In this document: piece after piece, positions 1 to 11,911 of the stretch
How the letters are laid out: each line of letters begins with the position of its first letter
How positions within the stretch are numbered: the first letter of the stretch is position 1
Assembly: GCA_963678705.1 (NCBI GenBank)
Contig: OY783221.1
Span: 1,054,001-1,118,000 of the forward strand
Length of the DNA: 64,000 nucleotides
Source of the DNA: Panorpa germanica
Taxonomy: Eukaryota > Arthropoda > Insecta > Mecoptera > Panorpidae
Direction: 5' to 3'
Program-made: the position numbers and the translations under genes
Notes under the pieces: generated by a model
Databases searched by the model: none
What the model saw: only the letters and a program-made list of their open reading frames with translations
What the model was told of the DNA's origin: nothing

Positions 1-100
1 ATATATCCAAAATTGGCTATCACGTGTTGCTCTTGTTTGTAAAGCTCAACTGTATCGTGGCTTCTGCAATTCATTTCTATAATATATACAAATAGAAAAG

Positions 101-175
101 GGAAGTGGATTCAAACTCACATCTTCTAATTAGTATATGGATACTTTATCAATTAAGCTATCCCGGAAGACATGA
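101..175 (-). repeat. tRNA-like sequence (decayed tRNA pseudogene or SINE head)
   Basis: On the minus strand it reads GGGATAGCTTAATTGATAAAGT, then a possible anticodon arm with T before ACT, then GTGAGTTTGAATCCAC. These fit RNA polymerase III A-box (TAGCTTAATTGATAAAG) and B-box (AGTTTGAATCC) elements. The acceptor stem pairs at only about four of seven positions and the T stem is one base short, so it is not a working tRNA. No A-rich SINE tail was recognised. Confidence 0.4.
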
Positions 176-736
176 AGTCATTGCGTAGTTTATTTAAACA
201 AAAGAGGTGTTTTTTATAGCATTCCTAACCCCATACATTGGCACCAGTCTCTGTCGTCGAACCGATAGCACTGTAGTGAAAATATTTAACGCGCTAACAT
301 TCAAAAATAAGATACTACTGTTCACAAAAATTGATAAATATTTAGAACTACAATCAATCACCTAATAAAAGATTTATTTGGCTTTCATCACAAATCGTAC
401 TACCTCTGAATAAGATATTTTTGTAATCTGTTATCCTGATACATTTTATTCTTAAAACAAACTTTGTGTTCGTTTATTTATATAGCAAGTATATAAATAA
501 TACATTGAATAAGCGTTCAGTGTTTCATTTCCCTGCCTCTCAACAGCTGTGTAGATAACGCGTACTTAGGTTTGGGCTCGAGGGGGACGGAGTGAAGGGC
601 ATGATAATAAATCAAATATTGTTCAAACAAATGTAAATTGAGTAAATTATTCCTTCCTTTACATTTAACTGTATACGTTAAGGCAACACGGTGTCAATTT
701 GCTTATCACAGTGTTCCAATGCATGTTTTTATGATT
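176..736. other. Intergenic, no gene seen
   Basis: AT-rich DNA with no convincing reading frame. A short G-rich island lies at about 575-600. Nothing else was recognised. Confidence 0.6.
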
Positions 737-1256
737 TAAGGAAGAGGTAAGGTTTCAACATATTTTTCTTATTTATTTATATTAATGTACAACATATTAA
801 GTTTATTGTGTGAAAATTTGAAGTCGATTGTAGTAAAACTGTTGGAGATATAGATTTTAAAAAAAATAAATTTAACGTATTTTAAAATAACAAAGTTTCT
901 GATTTTTTTCATGAAAAATCGGTATTTTGACTTAAAAGAAAAAAAACTTAAAAGAAAAAACTCGACAGCGTTACCTGCAGAAACTTATCAACTAATGAGA
1001 TCATTTTGGATTTTAGAAAATTCAATGGTGAGTTATGAGTGGCACCGCAATATTACTTTTTTTTTTGTAACGTCTGCGGAGATTCGCTGTCAATGCCTCA
1101 TTTCTTGATATTTTTTTATGAAAATTTCACAAAGTATTCTTCAAATGTTATTTTATCATGTAGTAATTATAGAAATAATTATATATTAACTATATCGTCA
1201 AAAAACATTATTGAAAATATGCTTTGTTTTTATCGTTTTGACCTTAAACCCCTAAA
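737..1256 (+). mobile_element. Family A MITE, copy 1
   Basis: It starts TTTAAGGAAGAGGTAAGG and ends GACCTTAAACCCCTAAAG, an imperfect inverted pair shared with the other family A copies. It lacks an internal block of about 200 bp that is present in the copies at 35965 and 56862. It carries the family's internal frame (SYEWHRN), shifted within a poly-T run. Open frames at 911-1108 and 1039-1272 belong to the repeat and are not host genes. Confidence 0.75.
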
Positions 1257-1648
1257 GTTAGAACTAGTTTAAAATTTTGTACGTGGACGGTGGTTTCAAT
1301 AATTCTGATCCATTGTCTTCTTAACGTTTAACAACTGGTATTGATTAACTGTTGCCCTTTGACCGATAACCCTCTGATAACAGTCTCATTAATAATTCCT
1401 TTTCCATTGTATTTTTGAATTCCCTTTTTAACACATTAGCACGACGAACGACACAAACACACACACAGACAAGCGCAGACACTGGGACTGGCACATCGCT
1501 TCTCGACCTTTGCCGTAGGTCAAGGCTGCAAAGGTCACGCATGTCGTGGATCATTGTTTTATTTACATGTATTCGTATTATGTTTGTTTGTGTGTGTGCC
1601 AGGGTCATTGTATGTGTTTTCACCTATTGTAAACTCATTTTTTTTTCA

Positions 1649-2440
1649 TCCTATATTATAATGTCCGAGGTGTATGTTTGTTTTCTTATATGTTTATATG
1701 TTTACGCGATTCGTATGGTAGCTCGAAAACGGCTCCATGGAAGTTTATAAAAATTTCCTATTTCGTAGAGAAAAAAATTCTAAGACTTTTGGCGTCCCCG
1801 GATTTTCCCCTGAATTTCCTGGAAACCCGTAATTTTGGAAAAACTGGAAAAAAAGTGAACCCTTTTTTGCTGTATTACTTTTAATTCGTAAAAGATAGAA
1901 AGTTGAAATTTTGCATGTGTATTAAGGCATTCAATGCTGACATTTCTCAAAAATTAGAAATTCAAAAATTGAAAAAGGGGGGGTTGAGGAAATTCTGGTG
2001 CCGAGTAGGGAACTTTGGAGAAAGTTCGTATTCTGGATTCTAGAATAAATAAGTATATTAATAATAAAAAAAAATTCAAAATTTCAAAAATTTTATTGGG
2101 GGGCACGGGGCAGTATTTGCCGAGAGTAAAAATTGTGCTAGAAAGTTGAAATTTTGTATATAGGCTAACCTTGGTAACTTATTTACGAATCGAAAAAAAA
2201 AATCCCAATTTTTGAAAAAAAGTTGGTCAAATAACGCATAAATTGAAAATATTTTTTATTTTGATAAAAAAAATATATTTTCTTAGTCAGTTTGTATGAA
2301 AAATTAATTGTTATTATACGTAAAAATAGTATGAGACGAGTTTATTTTTTATTTCAATTTAAAAATGGAATTAAATTTTGACATGAAATTCAAGCCACAC
2401 ACAAAAAACAGACGTCGCTTGCGACGGGGGTAAAAGCTAG
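1649..2440 (+). mobile_element. Helitron-like non-autonomous element with both termini
   Basis: The 5' end TCCTATATTATAATGTCC follows a host A. The 3' end is a perfect hairpin CGTCGC-TT-GCGACG (2413-2426), then GGGGTAAAAG, then CTAG, followed by a host T. This A|TC...CTAG|T layout with a hairpin about 10 bases from the end and no inverted repeats is the Helitron signature. Internal phrases such as AAAGTTGAAATTTTG are typical of insect Helitrons from memory. It is 792 bp and encodes no Rep/helicase, so it is non-autonomous. Confidence 0.75.
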
Positions 2441-2639
2441 TTATATAAATTGTTGTTTTCCGCTTTATATTTTTCACATTTAACTATCATCTAGCTCATT
2501 TATAACAGTTTAAATGAAATTAATTTAAAAAAAACATATAGAAAATAAATAATGTAAAATACATACGAGAATACCTTGCTTTCTGCAGCTTGTGACGCTC
2601 CACAAAGCATGGTCACATACATTTGCCTTGCAATTATTT

Positions 2640-2745
2640 CTATATTGTTTACACCATACCCTTCACCCCTTGTCTCGCCTCGACTTAACCGAACACCGCT
2701 ACATCGGTAAGCCGTTGACCTACCGCCAAGGCTAACCACTTTATA
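2640..2745 (-). repeat. SINE-like tRNA-derived fragment
   Basis: On the minus strand it reads AAAGTGGTTAGCCTTGGCGG, then GGTCAACGGCTTACCG, then GTGTTCGGTTAAGTCG. AGTGGTTAGC resembles a Pol III A-box and GTTCGGTTA is a weak B-box. It is GC-rich compared with its flanks. No second copy was found in this window, so the call rests only on the box-like motifs. Confidence 0.3.
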
Positions 2746-4590
2746 AATGAAGAGATGTATCATCTCAAAGTGATAGTTCGACATCCTGACAACAGATGTC
2801 ATCAGTGATGTTTGCTGAGTAATGTTGAAACATGTATGAAATGATTTTGTCAAAGCCTTGAAAATGAAAGGTGACGTCACTATTAATATCTTACCTTTGT
2901 AACAATTTGTGTCAGCCTGTGGCTAGATTATATCTTGCCTGTTGCACAGACGTGAGACGTTAGACATGAGTGTACTTAATTTGTTAAACTTTTATGGTTC
3001 AAACCAATGCTTCAATGCAATTCATATATATTTATCTATCTTTAAAATCTGCGAGGTATACGTGTATATATACCTTTTTATATTCTGCTTGTCGGTAAAC
3101 GCACAAGCCTTTGTACACTAGAACGAAAACATTATTTGCGTACATAGTATATGAAGCAGATGAACCACCACACGTGAAATAGATAGGTCTTATCACATGA
3201 ATAACCTGATAATGTTTACTTATAGTTTATCGTATAATTTTCGTGTCACCAAGCGCAAGCGACAAAGTGAAGCAGGCTGAAATTTAATCTCCGTGGATCC
3301 CTGCATCCCATGCACTACATTTACAGCGAGTGCATCTCCCCAAAATCAACAGTTTCGGCGTTTGCATTTATGCATTTCACGGCTGGTAGGACATAGAACT
3401 TTTAGATTATTTTATTGCTTGTTTATTTTTCTCTATGTGTACATTTCAAAGATAAAAATATGTTTTTTTTCTTCATATTATTTTGTAGAACTCTTCTTTA
3501 CCATAGATCCCTACTCCCGTTCCCATTCCTGTTCTGTTATCCCACAGGCTGAGCTGGTTCAGTCCTTGAGCCGGTTGAACATTGAGCTTCTTTTTTTCTT
3601 TTATTTTATTATTTTTTGTTGAAATGCAGAATCTTTGTACTGTGAGCAGAGTTTGGCTCATAATATTCCTCTTAAAAAATAATTGGATGGTTGGTTACAC
3701 CCCCTTAGTCATTTCCTGACAGGTTTAAAAAGGATAATGCATAACCTTAACCTTGCGTTTGGGGAATTGTCAAATGTTTTATGCCTAAAATATAAATTAA
3801 GTATAATTAACGTATATATACTAAAAAGTATAATTAATTTTAGAATTTTAATAATTAATAAGGGTTATTGAACTTACAAGTGAATTTTAAGTGTCTTTTG
3901 CTGTTATTATTATTTTTTTGTTTTTAGAAAATGCTAAACCTCAGTAAGAGTCGAACGAATCCGTGTTGTACAGATCGTATAATCCAACTTTTTCAATAGT
4001 GTGTATTTAGTACACATTATCATGAAATGAAGCTTCTACTTTAATGTTTATAAATAAACAATTGCATATTATATATCTGCATCTTTTCTTCATCTCCTCA
4101 TTTCGTCATTGAAATTAGTCCCAGCATGTTCTGAACATACACGACCACGAGTACATGGTAAGCCGCACTTCTGATACATACCTGGTACATACACTTCGCC
4201 TGAAAGTTTCTTTCTATCCATTTATTCTGTTTAATCCGCCTCTGCTTCTATTTAATAAATAAATATTATATACATTTTATTATTATGTATATAGTGGGTA
4301 GTTGTAATACGGAATAATTCGCTTTTGTTTCTCTATCATTATAATAAAGTGTTTAAATTGTTGCCTGCTGTAGGCGTTTTGCTAAAGTAATTCGTTTTTA
4401 TTATTTCAGAACATCGAATTAGATAATAAAATACTTCCAGTATCATTTTAATTTTGTTTATACCTATGTAACTTTTATATCTTCTATTATTTGCAGGATG
4501 TAATGTAATAACTACTTTGTCATCTCGATCCTTTATCAATTGGTAACGCTGTTTCAATGTTATTCATAGATATATTAAAACACTAAGAAA
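2746..4590. other. Intergenic, no gene seen
   Basis: AT-rich sequence with a C-rich island at about 3510-3545 and poly-T runs. The open frame at 3293-3622 has no recognisable protein character. Nothing else was recognised. Confidence 0.55.
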
Positions 4591-4636
4591 TGTTACATGG
4601 CCTATATAAATATAGTTTCAGTTTTTTCTGTGCAAG

Positions 4637-4765
4637 ATGTTTGTCTCCTACAGTTTGTGGTGGTTGACGGCTCTGACAGCGGCGGTGGTGGTATCTTTAG
4701 GGATGTGTGCCCACGAATCGCTGTGTTGTGTACAGAACAACTGTACAAGGGGGTGGGGGGTAATA
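4637..4765 (+). other. Short GC-rich frame with signal-peptide-like N terminus (unproven exon)
   Basis: The frame from ATG 4637 begins MFVSYSLWWLTALTAAVVVS, a charge-poor hydrophobic stretch like a secretory signal. It continues LGMCAHESLCCVQNNCTRGWG and then meets GGTAATAACG, a possible splice donor. The frame runs to 4831 but turns low-complexity after this point. A TATATAAA lies at 4603 and a TCAGTT at 4618, but their spacing does not suit a core promoter. It could be a first coding exon or a chance frame in a GC-rich island. A second frame here shares CPRI with a GC-rich block near 57820. Confidence 0.2.
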
Positions 4766-5309
4766 ACGTCCTTTCAACTGTTCGAGTATTCGTTGTTATC
4801 TTTATTTTTCAATCAGTTATTCTTAAAATAATATAAAAAAAGTTCTCTAATATATAATTTATAAAAGAAATTGAATTTGTTTGATACGATACATTCAACA
4901 CCATTTACACAGTTTTAGAACCGTTCATCTTTACTACAATTCATCTCATTGTTTTTCCGATCTGGTAGTTTCGTTTGTAAGTTTGTCTGACAGTCTTTTA
5001 CGAGTGGGTACTAATATACGTCGAGTTCTTCTCTTTCTTCAGGTTCACGTCCAGTTGTTGCATTGGACAACACTTTTATAGCCGTAGTTTTATTTCATTT
5101 CTGTTTTACAGGTTTTTTTTTGCATCAGTACTGTTTGATCACAAACTACAATATAAATTTTATATTATTGATATAAAATTCAGCTTAGAGTATGGTTTTG
5201 CTTATTTATTATGTAGTTGTTCTCCTTCAACCTACAATGCAATCGTTACATACATAAGCGGCCACCTTTTGGACACTGCTGCATTTTCTAATTAATGTAA
5301 AACACAGCG

Positions 5310-5590
5310 CTCAATAAGTTCGTAGGGTGAGATATATATGGCTCCATTATTTTATGAGTTACAGTGGTTTTATGGACACAAGTTTTGTAATTTTCAAAAC
5401 AATGGAAAAATCTGAATTTCGTGTGTTGATAAAGCAAAGTAGCTTCACTAAAATCACTGTAATTCATAAACTAATAATCGGAAAATCATAAAATTTTGGC
5501 ACATACCGTTTGAAGGTTAGTACTATCTAAAAATCATATGGATTTATCAATAGTGGCGCCATCTATATGTCATCCTTCGAACTTATTGAG
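5310..5590 (+). mobile_element. mariner-derived MITE with transposase start codon region
   Basis: The ends CTCAATAAGTTCGTAGG and CCTTCGAACTTATTGAG match as inverted repeats at 16 of 17 positions. From ATG 5402 the sequence encodes MEKSEFRVLIK, the familiar N terminus of mariner transposases (MEK.EFRVLIKHCFL in relatives), and then diverges. The right half repeats the left flank in inverse orientation, so the copy looks like a fold-back of the 5' end rather than a simple internal deletion. It cannot encode a transposase. Confidence 0.75.
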
Positions 5591-5789
5591 TGATATTATA
5601 TATATGGTTATTTATTTTTAATTTCTTTCCTATTTGGCACTACATTCTCGTGCCTTAACTCATTTATTTACATGTCATTGTGTTTAATTCAAGTTTGATC
5701 CTTATTAAATCTAAACATTCTCACTCCTTCCAAACGAAAAAAAAGAATATATAAATTTATCCTTATAAAAATAAAAACAAAACTGCTAT

Positions 5790-5897
5790 TGCTTCGCTCC
5801 TCTTGCTACTTTTCCTCCTGTTTCTACTCTTCACTGCCTCCTTTCAATAACTGCCCAATATTCTTTTCGCTTATTACCTTTTTCTCACAAAGTGACT
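5790..5897 (-). mobile_element. R1-like LINE, short 3' coding fragment
   Basis: On the minus strand it encodes EKNIGQLLKGGSEE, nearly the same as ERNIGQLLKGGSEG in the larger LINE tail at 14085-14692. It ends at a TA microsatellite that begins at 5903. It is a 5'-truncated scrap with no function. Confidence 0.65.
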
Positions 5898-5901
5898 GAT
5901 G

Positions 5902-5902
<1 letters not shown>

Positions 5903-5969
<67 letters not shown>
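5903..5969. repeat. (TA)n microsatellite, about 33 units
   Basis: An uninterrupted alternating TA run. The frame that reads YIYIYI through it is an artefact. Such runs can extrude cruciforms and are often polymorphic. Confidence 0.97.
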
Positions 5970-5973
<4 letters not shown>

Positions 5974-6194
5974 GTGGATGTACGAACTAAAAATGCAATT
6001 GGACGACACTCTCAGCAAACAAGCCGACTCCTGTGTTCATTGCATGTGTGTGTCACAATACATACATACCACGTACCGATACGACAGTACGCTAAGCCAA
6101 ATTTTATTTATCATCAGAGCAAACTTTTACTTTCATTTTTATCGATTCCTTCCAGTCTGAGCCTAGCGATAGGTTTAGCGTTGTAGCATGTATT

Positions 6195-6370
6195 CGCTTG
6201 ATTAAAATTCGCTGATATTCGGTTCCAATGTGAGAGCTACGTTACGCCCGTATTCGGACGGCTTTGTAGTTTGCAGTGTGCGAGTTCATTACATTTACAG
6301 GGTTCAAATAGTTAAAGCGTATAATTTCGGTCAAAATTCGCTTAAATACGCTTGCAATGTGCCTAAAGAA
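6195..6370 (-). repeat. Three related short units (CACATTGCAAGCG type)
   Basis: On the minus strand three spaced units start GCACATTGCAAGCG, CGCACACTGCAAAC and CTCACATTGGAACC, about 60-75 bases apart. Two of them continue to AGCGAATTTT. They may be tandem copies or part of a decayed element with internal repeats. The family was not identified. Confidence 0.35.
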
Positions 6371-7177
6371 AGTCTCACTTTACATTTATTTTGGTAATGA
6401 CTGATGTATCATGTTTCTAATGAAGTTTTACTGTTGCGCAGAGATCTACTCATTAAGAAACTTAATACTTTTTGTAACTGGAAAGAAAATGACTGTAGTA
6501 ACGATAAGTGCCTTAGTTAATAATATAAATAGCAGATTCCTACCCATTATAATTGTAAGATGGTACAAAATAATAATAACTAAGATATACCATAGCACGG
6601 TACGTAAAGTCAACATCATCTGTGGAACGAACTGAACGTGAAGCGTTTTGAGTTATCAACAAAACAGAGAACGGATCCACGTAATTTATAAGCCAGCAGT
6701 AATTGATACATTGGGATAATAGGTAACACTGTATTGTGTTAAGGTATCGTTTGTTAACTTATCAAACAAAACCTTGGTATAGTTAGAGACTTTGTTGTAT
6801 TCTCTTGTACTCTGTTCCGTTCCGCTCTGTTTTGAGAGTAAAGTAAACCGATTCTAAAACAGTTTCCTTAACTAAATAGCACCGTCGGAAGTACCAGTAC
6901 CCCTAGCAACTCGCAATACCAAGCCGTTATACTTGTATCGTTACAAGCATATCACGTTTTCGCGTTAGAAGACGTCCCCATACGTAGATGTTAGATTCCA
7001 GACGTTATCGATGATGTAATCACTTTTGGACGCTCTATATAAAAAAAATCTATCTGTTTTTAATGTCAGAGTTGTCTATATAAAAACATATTAATGATAA
7101 ATTTCAGACATATTTATGGACGACCAATAGAAGTTGTTACAAATTGAAGCAACAAAAATTTAGTTTCTCGTTGTAAG
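6371..7177. other. Intergenic, no gene seen
   Basis: The open frame 6411-6635 has no recognisable features. Nothing else was recognised. Confidence 0.55.
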
Positions 7178-7859
7178 AATGGGCTTGTGTCCTCATTTTT
7201 TAGTGGTCGATTCAATTGGTAATTAAAATTGATGTTAATAAATGTGTATTGGCGTGTCTATTTTATTAAATATCTAAATGTTGACGGAGATATAGCAGTT
7301 AAAAATTGGAATTGTAATTTTAGCGCTATAAATGGTCGGCCATATTTGTATGACATGAAATGCATTTTAACTTCAGTTATTTCTTGAGTAGATCAGTGCT
7401 GTGGTAGTCGAAATAATCAAGTCAAATCAAAGAATAATAAGTTTTTATTTTATTTAACCCTGTTATGGCAGACAATGGTTATTGGAATTTTATTGTTCCT
7501 TGAAATAACTGTAAATAATATTTGATATTTTGATGTATAAATACATATAGCAGAGATTTATGAGCTGTAAGGTTGGTAACCTGTAAACTTGTCAGAGTTC
7601 TGTCAAGAATATATCTCTTTTACGCTCTATCGTATAAAAGAGATAACTACTAGCGGTTATGATGTCACATGCAATTGGAATGTGTACAACGTTGAATCTA
7701 TTAATAATTAAAGAGACAAAATGACTATTTTAATTGTTAATATCTCCTAACATATAAGGAGTTATTCAAAAATAATTGAACATTTGAGATTCTAGTAACC
7801 AACTTTATCAATATATAGTACACTTTTATAGAAATTAAGACATAGGACACAAGCCCATT
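7178..7859 (+). mobile_element. Family B MITE, full-length copy
   Basis: It has perfect 16-bp terminal inverted repeats, AATGGGCTTGTGTCCT on the left and AGGACACAAGCCCATT on the right. It is about 680 bp with no transposase. The whole length aligns by eye with the copy at 25304-25941 (opposite strand), and the right part with 61258-61735. No clear target-site duplication was seen, so the superfamily is undecided. Part of the open frame at 7737-8003 lies in this repeat end. Confidence 0.85.
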
Positions 7860-10800
7860 GTCTTTGGTTTGTTGCTTAGTATATGTGCGAGTCAGATGTG
7901 GGTTTGAGGGTGGGGTGAACAAGTGGTGCAAGGAAACAAAGGGGAGTTGACAGATGCCCCTCTTTCCAACTCTTACCTTTCCGCATCCCCTAGAGAGATA
8001 CATGAAGAAGTCAAAAGTCCTTTCATATTTTATATTGTGTTTTTAGAGTTGTTACAAAAATATAATATACAGTTACGTTATAACACAGTTTGCAGTTTGT
8101 TAGACGATGATGTGCTAGCTATATAACGAAAAAATATTGTCCGAATACTCTTGTACTAGTATGTTAACTTTTCGTTATTTATTTCGGCCATAAATAAAAT
8201 ATATTGCCATTCTCTTAATATTCATTTGTTTTGGACACTTTATATTTGAAATTTTTTAGAATAAAACTGCAAAAACAGTTTTATCAGAATTCGTTACTGA
8301 ATGAATATTACTTGTTATTGAGGTACACATAATTTGTACTTAAATTTTATATCAAACACTGACCTTTTTAAGATTTTATTCTATTCCTTCGCCCATTATT
8401 TCTACATGTCCTAATCAATTCGTAAATTCGAGTATAATAGTCCTTTTAAAGTAAAGATAATTGAAGCACAAGCGTTTAAAAAGACTGTTACATGGAAAGT
8501 AAGTAAGAAATAAAAATAATAGATAAAATATAATTTTCTATATTATATTTATTATACTTATACAACAGATAAAAAGTGTATTAATGCATCTCCCTTCTCT
8601 TTCTCTCTCGAGTAACTCTCTTTCTCATTTCTCATATACTAATGGTATATTATGTGGTAAATAAAATGAATTTGTATTTACTTTAGAGTTTTTATTAAAA
8701 CTTTCCTTTTATGAGCATGTTGAATTATAAATCAGCATATTTTTAATAAAATAGACGACGAAGAGAACGGCGTGATATATACTATACGACATAACGTACT
8801 GTGGCATTGTAGTGTAGGGTGTACTTAAGTCTACTAAGTACCAAACATGTACTTAGAATTAAATATTTACATTATATAGAGTTGGAACTTATAAATTATA
8901 TATGTATACTTCTGTGCATTACTGTAACCAGTGGTGGCGTGGAAATATGATGCACCCTCTTGAAATAGTACAGTAGAAACTCTTTTATACAGATCATTTG
9001 AGACGTGAAGAGAAGTAGGATACGATAAAATCTGGATATCTGGAGCTAACAAAAAAAAGGAACTTATTTTTATTATATTTATTAAAAATACTTGCGTTTT
9101 CACAGTAAAATAAATGTGCTGCTAAACATATAAATAAATAATTGCGTAAAGTTCAGTAACTAGCCCTTAGCGTGACAAGTTGTATTACAAACCCTCTGAA
9201 CAATATTATTCTACGTCGAACTTGAAAATAAATATTCCTGATGGAATTAAAACACATATGTGCAATGTACATCCGCGCCAGAGGTAGCTATATTGAAGAG
9301 TAACATGTCTTCCATGAAAACTAAAGTATTTTCCACATGCCTTAGAATATTAAACAATAAAATCTTAATTAATGAAACTGTAGCATCTTTAATTGGTATT
9401 CTAATCCTAATGTGTAATCTACATGCAATACAAAGTAAAGTAGTCACTGATTGACGCATATGTCAAACAATCTGACATAATACATATATACTTATTTGTT
9501 TTTATAAATATAAATCTATTCTTTTCAGTTCAAAAAGTTTTATTTTTTATGTCTTATAGAAAAGAAAAATGTAAAAGATTTTTAAAATGACAGTCGATTT
9601 AAAACAATGTCATGTACAGACTTTAGTCGTTGGCTTAGAAAATGATGAAAACTGATATTTTCTGTTTGTTACAAACTAAGAAAACTTTATTTGGCTAGTT
9701 ATAGAAACTGTTCTATTTTTATTTATTCCAAAGATATTTAATATAAGAGTGATATACATGTTATAAGATATAGTATATATGTTTTGTAAATATACTGTTA
9801 TTTTACATACTTGTAGATTATTGTTAATAGTTAAAACTATACTAAGGGCATGTTCATTTGTTTGTAGATATTGGCCAATAGAAACTTGGCAAAAGTTACA
9901 ATGTGAGCGCACCTAAGATAATGTTAATCATATCTCCTTATATTTTTATTTTTAACAGTGTTACTTTGTATATATGTATATTTCAGCTTTATAAAAACTT
10001 TCTGTTCACAATTTTTCAATTTCAATATAAACTAAGAACTTATATTTTTATAAATATTGCAACCTATATATTTTAACAGCAGTATCTTTACAGATGCCAA
10101 CGTTTTTCTTGTTTATTTTAAGGTTTAATATGCCAAGCAATAAACATTTGTACACTGCCTGACTATTGCAAACCTTAAACGTTGATAATTTTAAATATCA
10201 AAACATAAAAATTAAAATTATATACTTGTCTCATTTGTTCCTATACTACGCATATACATTCCTCTCGCTTACGCATTGCTAGATGTTAACCAATAACGTT
10301 AAAGTTTAAGAAAAGAAATAGTTGTTGTTTTAAAATTAAATAAAAACAAATTTCGCAACGAATATGTAATGATTTTTTAATTTTCATTCAAATATTTTAT
10401 ATTATTTAATGATATCAACATCAATCTAGTTGCAATTTTTAATTAAATTTCCACTGCATTTATTTCACATTGTCCAATATAATTAATACATCATAATTAG
10501 TGAAATATTTTAATTTATGTTCATTTATAATTAAATGGAAATACACATCTGGAAATTTTTCGATCACGCTGGCATCATATCATAGACCATATTTTAATTT
10601 GGGAAATATTTTATGGTTTAAATCTACATGTTAATTTGTACATTTCTGTTTAATTAACTAAACTATAAAGTAGCACGTAGAATGCCAACCAAATGAAGCT
10701 AATTATGTTCCTCTAAGTATAACAAAGTGTTCTACAAATTGGAGACTTTGCACAACTCGTTGTGTTTTAAGTTTTGCTCTAGTTTATGGAGAATGTTTCT

Positions 10801-11107
10801 ACATAATGTTGTCACTGTGGAAAATAGGTACTAGGAACTAGGATTCGGGTCATTTTACTACGGGTAGGAGGAGGAGGGTATGGAAAACGTACTTCAGGAG
10901 GTCATAAGTATGCTGTGTTGTTCATGTTCCAAACGGGGACAATAATAAGTAACATATAAACAAAATACTATTTATAAAAACGATAAATAACTTTTATCTT
11001 TACCGCAGAAACGTTGAGAACTCTTGTGTTACAGACAACTCTGTCTTAAGACTTTTTTTTTGATTAGTATGTTTAATAAGAAAGCGAGAGACAGTTCCTA
11101 GATTATT
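7860..11107. other. Intergenic, no gene seen
   Basis: AT-rich throughout. A mixed purine/pyrimidine GC-rich patch lies at 7905-7995, a pyrimidine-rich tract at 8590-8630 and a G-rich island at 10860-10890. Short open frames around 8867-9912 look random. Confidence 0.55.
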
Positions 11108-11911
11108 TTAACAATCCACTACTGGGTCTTTTAAGGAACAGTTGAAATTTCAAACTCCTATTTCTCTCTCATAAGTACAGAGCGCGCTTCACCTATGCCC
11201 CCTAAAAAATCTAGGTAGTGGTAGGGACTTAATGTTTCAGTGTACAAACGACGTTAGTATTTTCCAATGTTAGTAAATGCACTTTTTTTTGCTTTTCTCG
11301 TTGTTTTTCAATTTTTTCATGTTTAAAATAAATGTTTTATGTAATTTAATATATTATTTCTTAGATTATATATATAGATCTTTTTACTACAATAAGTTTT
11401 TGAAGATGGGTGGCAATTCAACGTAAAATCTCTTTTTGACACTAATTATTATTAACTAATATTAATTATTATTTCATAACTTTTGTATTTTCATCAGTAA
11501 AACTTATTTTGTGCTGTTTATTATGACATGCCTGAATCCGTATAATATTCCCCACTTTTAGGTGCACAAATAATTCAACTTTTTGGAGCCCACGCCAAAG
11601 ACACTACATTCTTTCGAAAGCTTATAGTCTAAGGTAAAAATGTCTACAACCGTTTTTCTTAATATTTGTTTGTTATAAAGTTATGAATTTTTTAACAATA
11701 TTCCGTTTTTTCCGCGTTTTTCACTATTTGTGAATTTTTGTTAACAACGGTTTTAAAGTTTGGACTTTGGCAACTTCTGGACTATGTAGTAGACACTTCA
11801 AGAAGTAATTTTTACAGATTTCTTGAAAGCTCAGAAAACACCCTGTTCCCTCAAACACCCAGTGTACACACCATGTCTCGAAAAATATAGTGTTCTTCGG
11901 AGGAGGGTTAA
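11108..11911 (+). mobile_element. Family C piggyBac-type non-autonomous element, copy 1
   Basis: TTAA at both ends (11108 and 11908). The right end reads inward from AACCCTCC through AACACTATATTTTTCGAGAC to GTGTACACTGGGTG. The left end is degenerate but retains CTGGGTCTTTTAAGGAACAG as the inner inverted repeat. TTAA targets followed by CCCT suit the piggyBac superfamily. There is no transposase frame; the open frame at 11724-11921 (minus) is only the repeat. Confidence 0.75.

Noticed and set aside
1345-1750. Overlapping frames on both strands
   Set aside because: They run through AC/GT repeats and into the Helitron start; no protein features.
2500-2880. 126-codon minus-strand open frame
   Set aside because: It crosses the SINE-like fragment and ends in A/T-rich low-complexity codons; no domain.
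5899-6186. 95-codon frame starting in the TA run
   Set aside because: Its start is the microsatellite (YIYIYI) and the remainder has no family.
7737-8003. 88-codon minus-strand frame sharing sequence with 61613-61807
   Set aside because: The shared peptide is the translated end of MITE family B, not a conserved gene.
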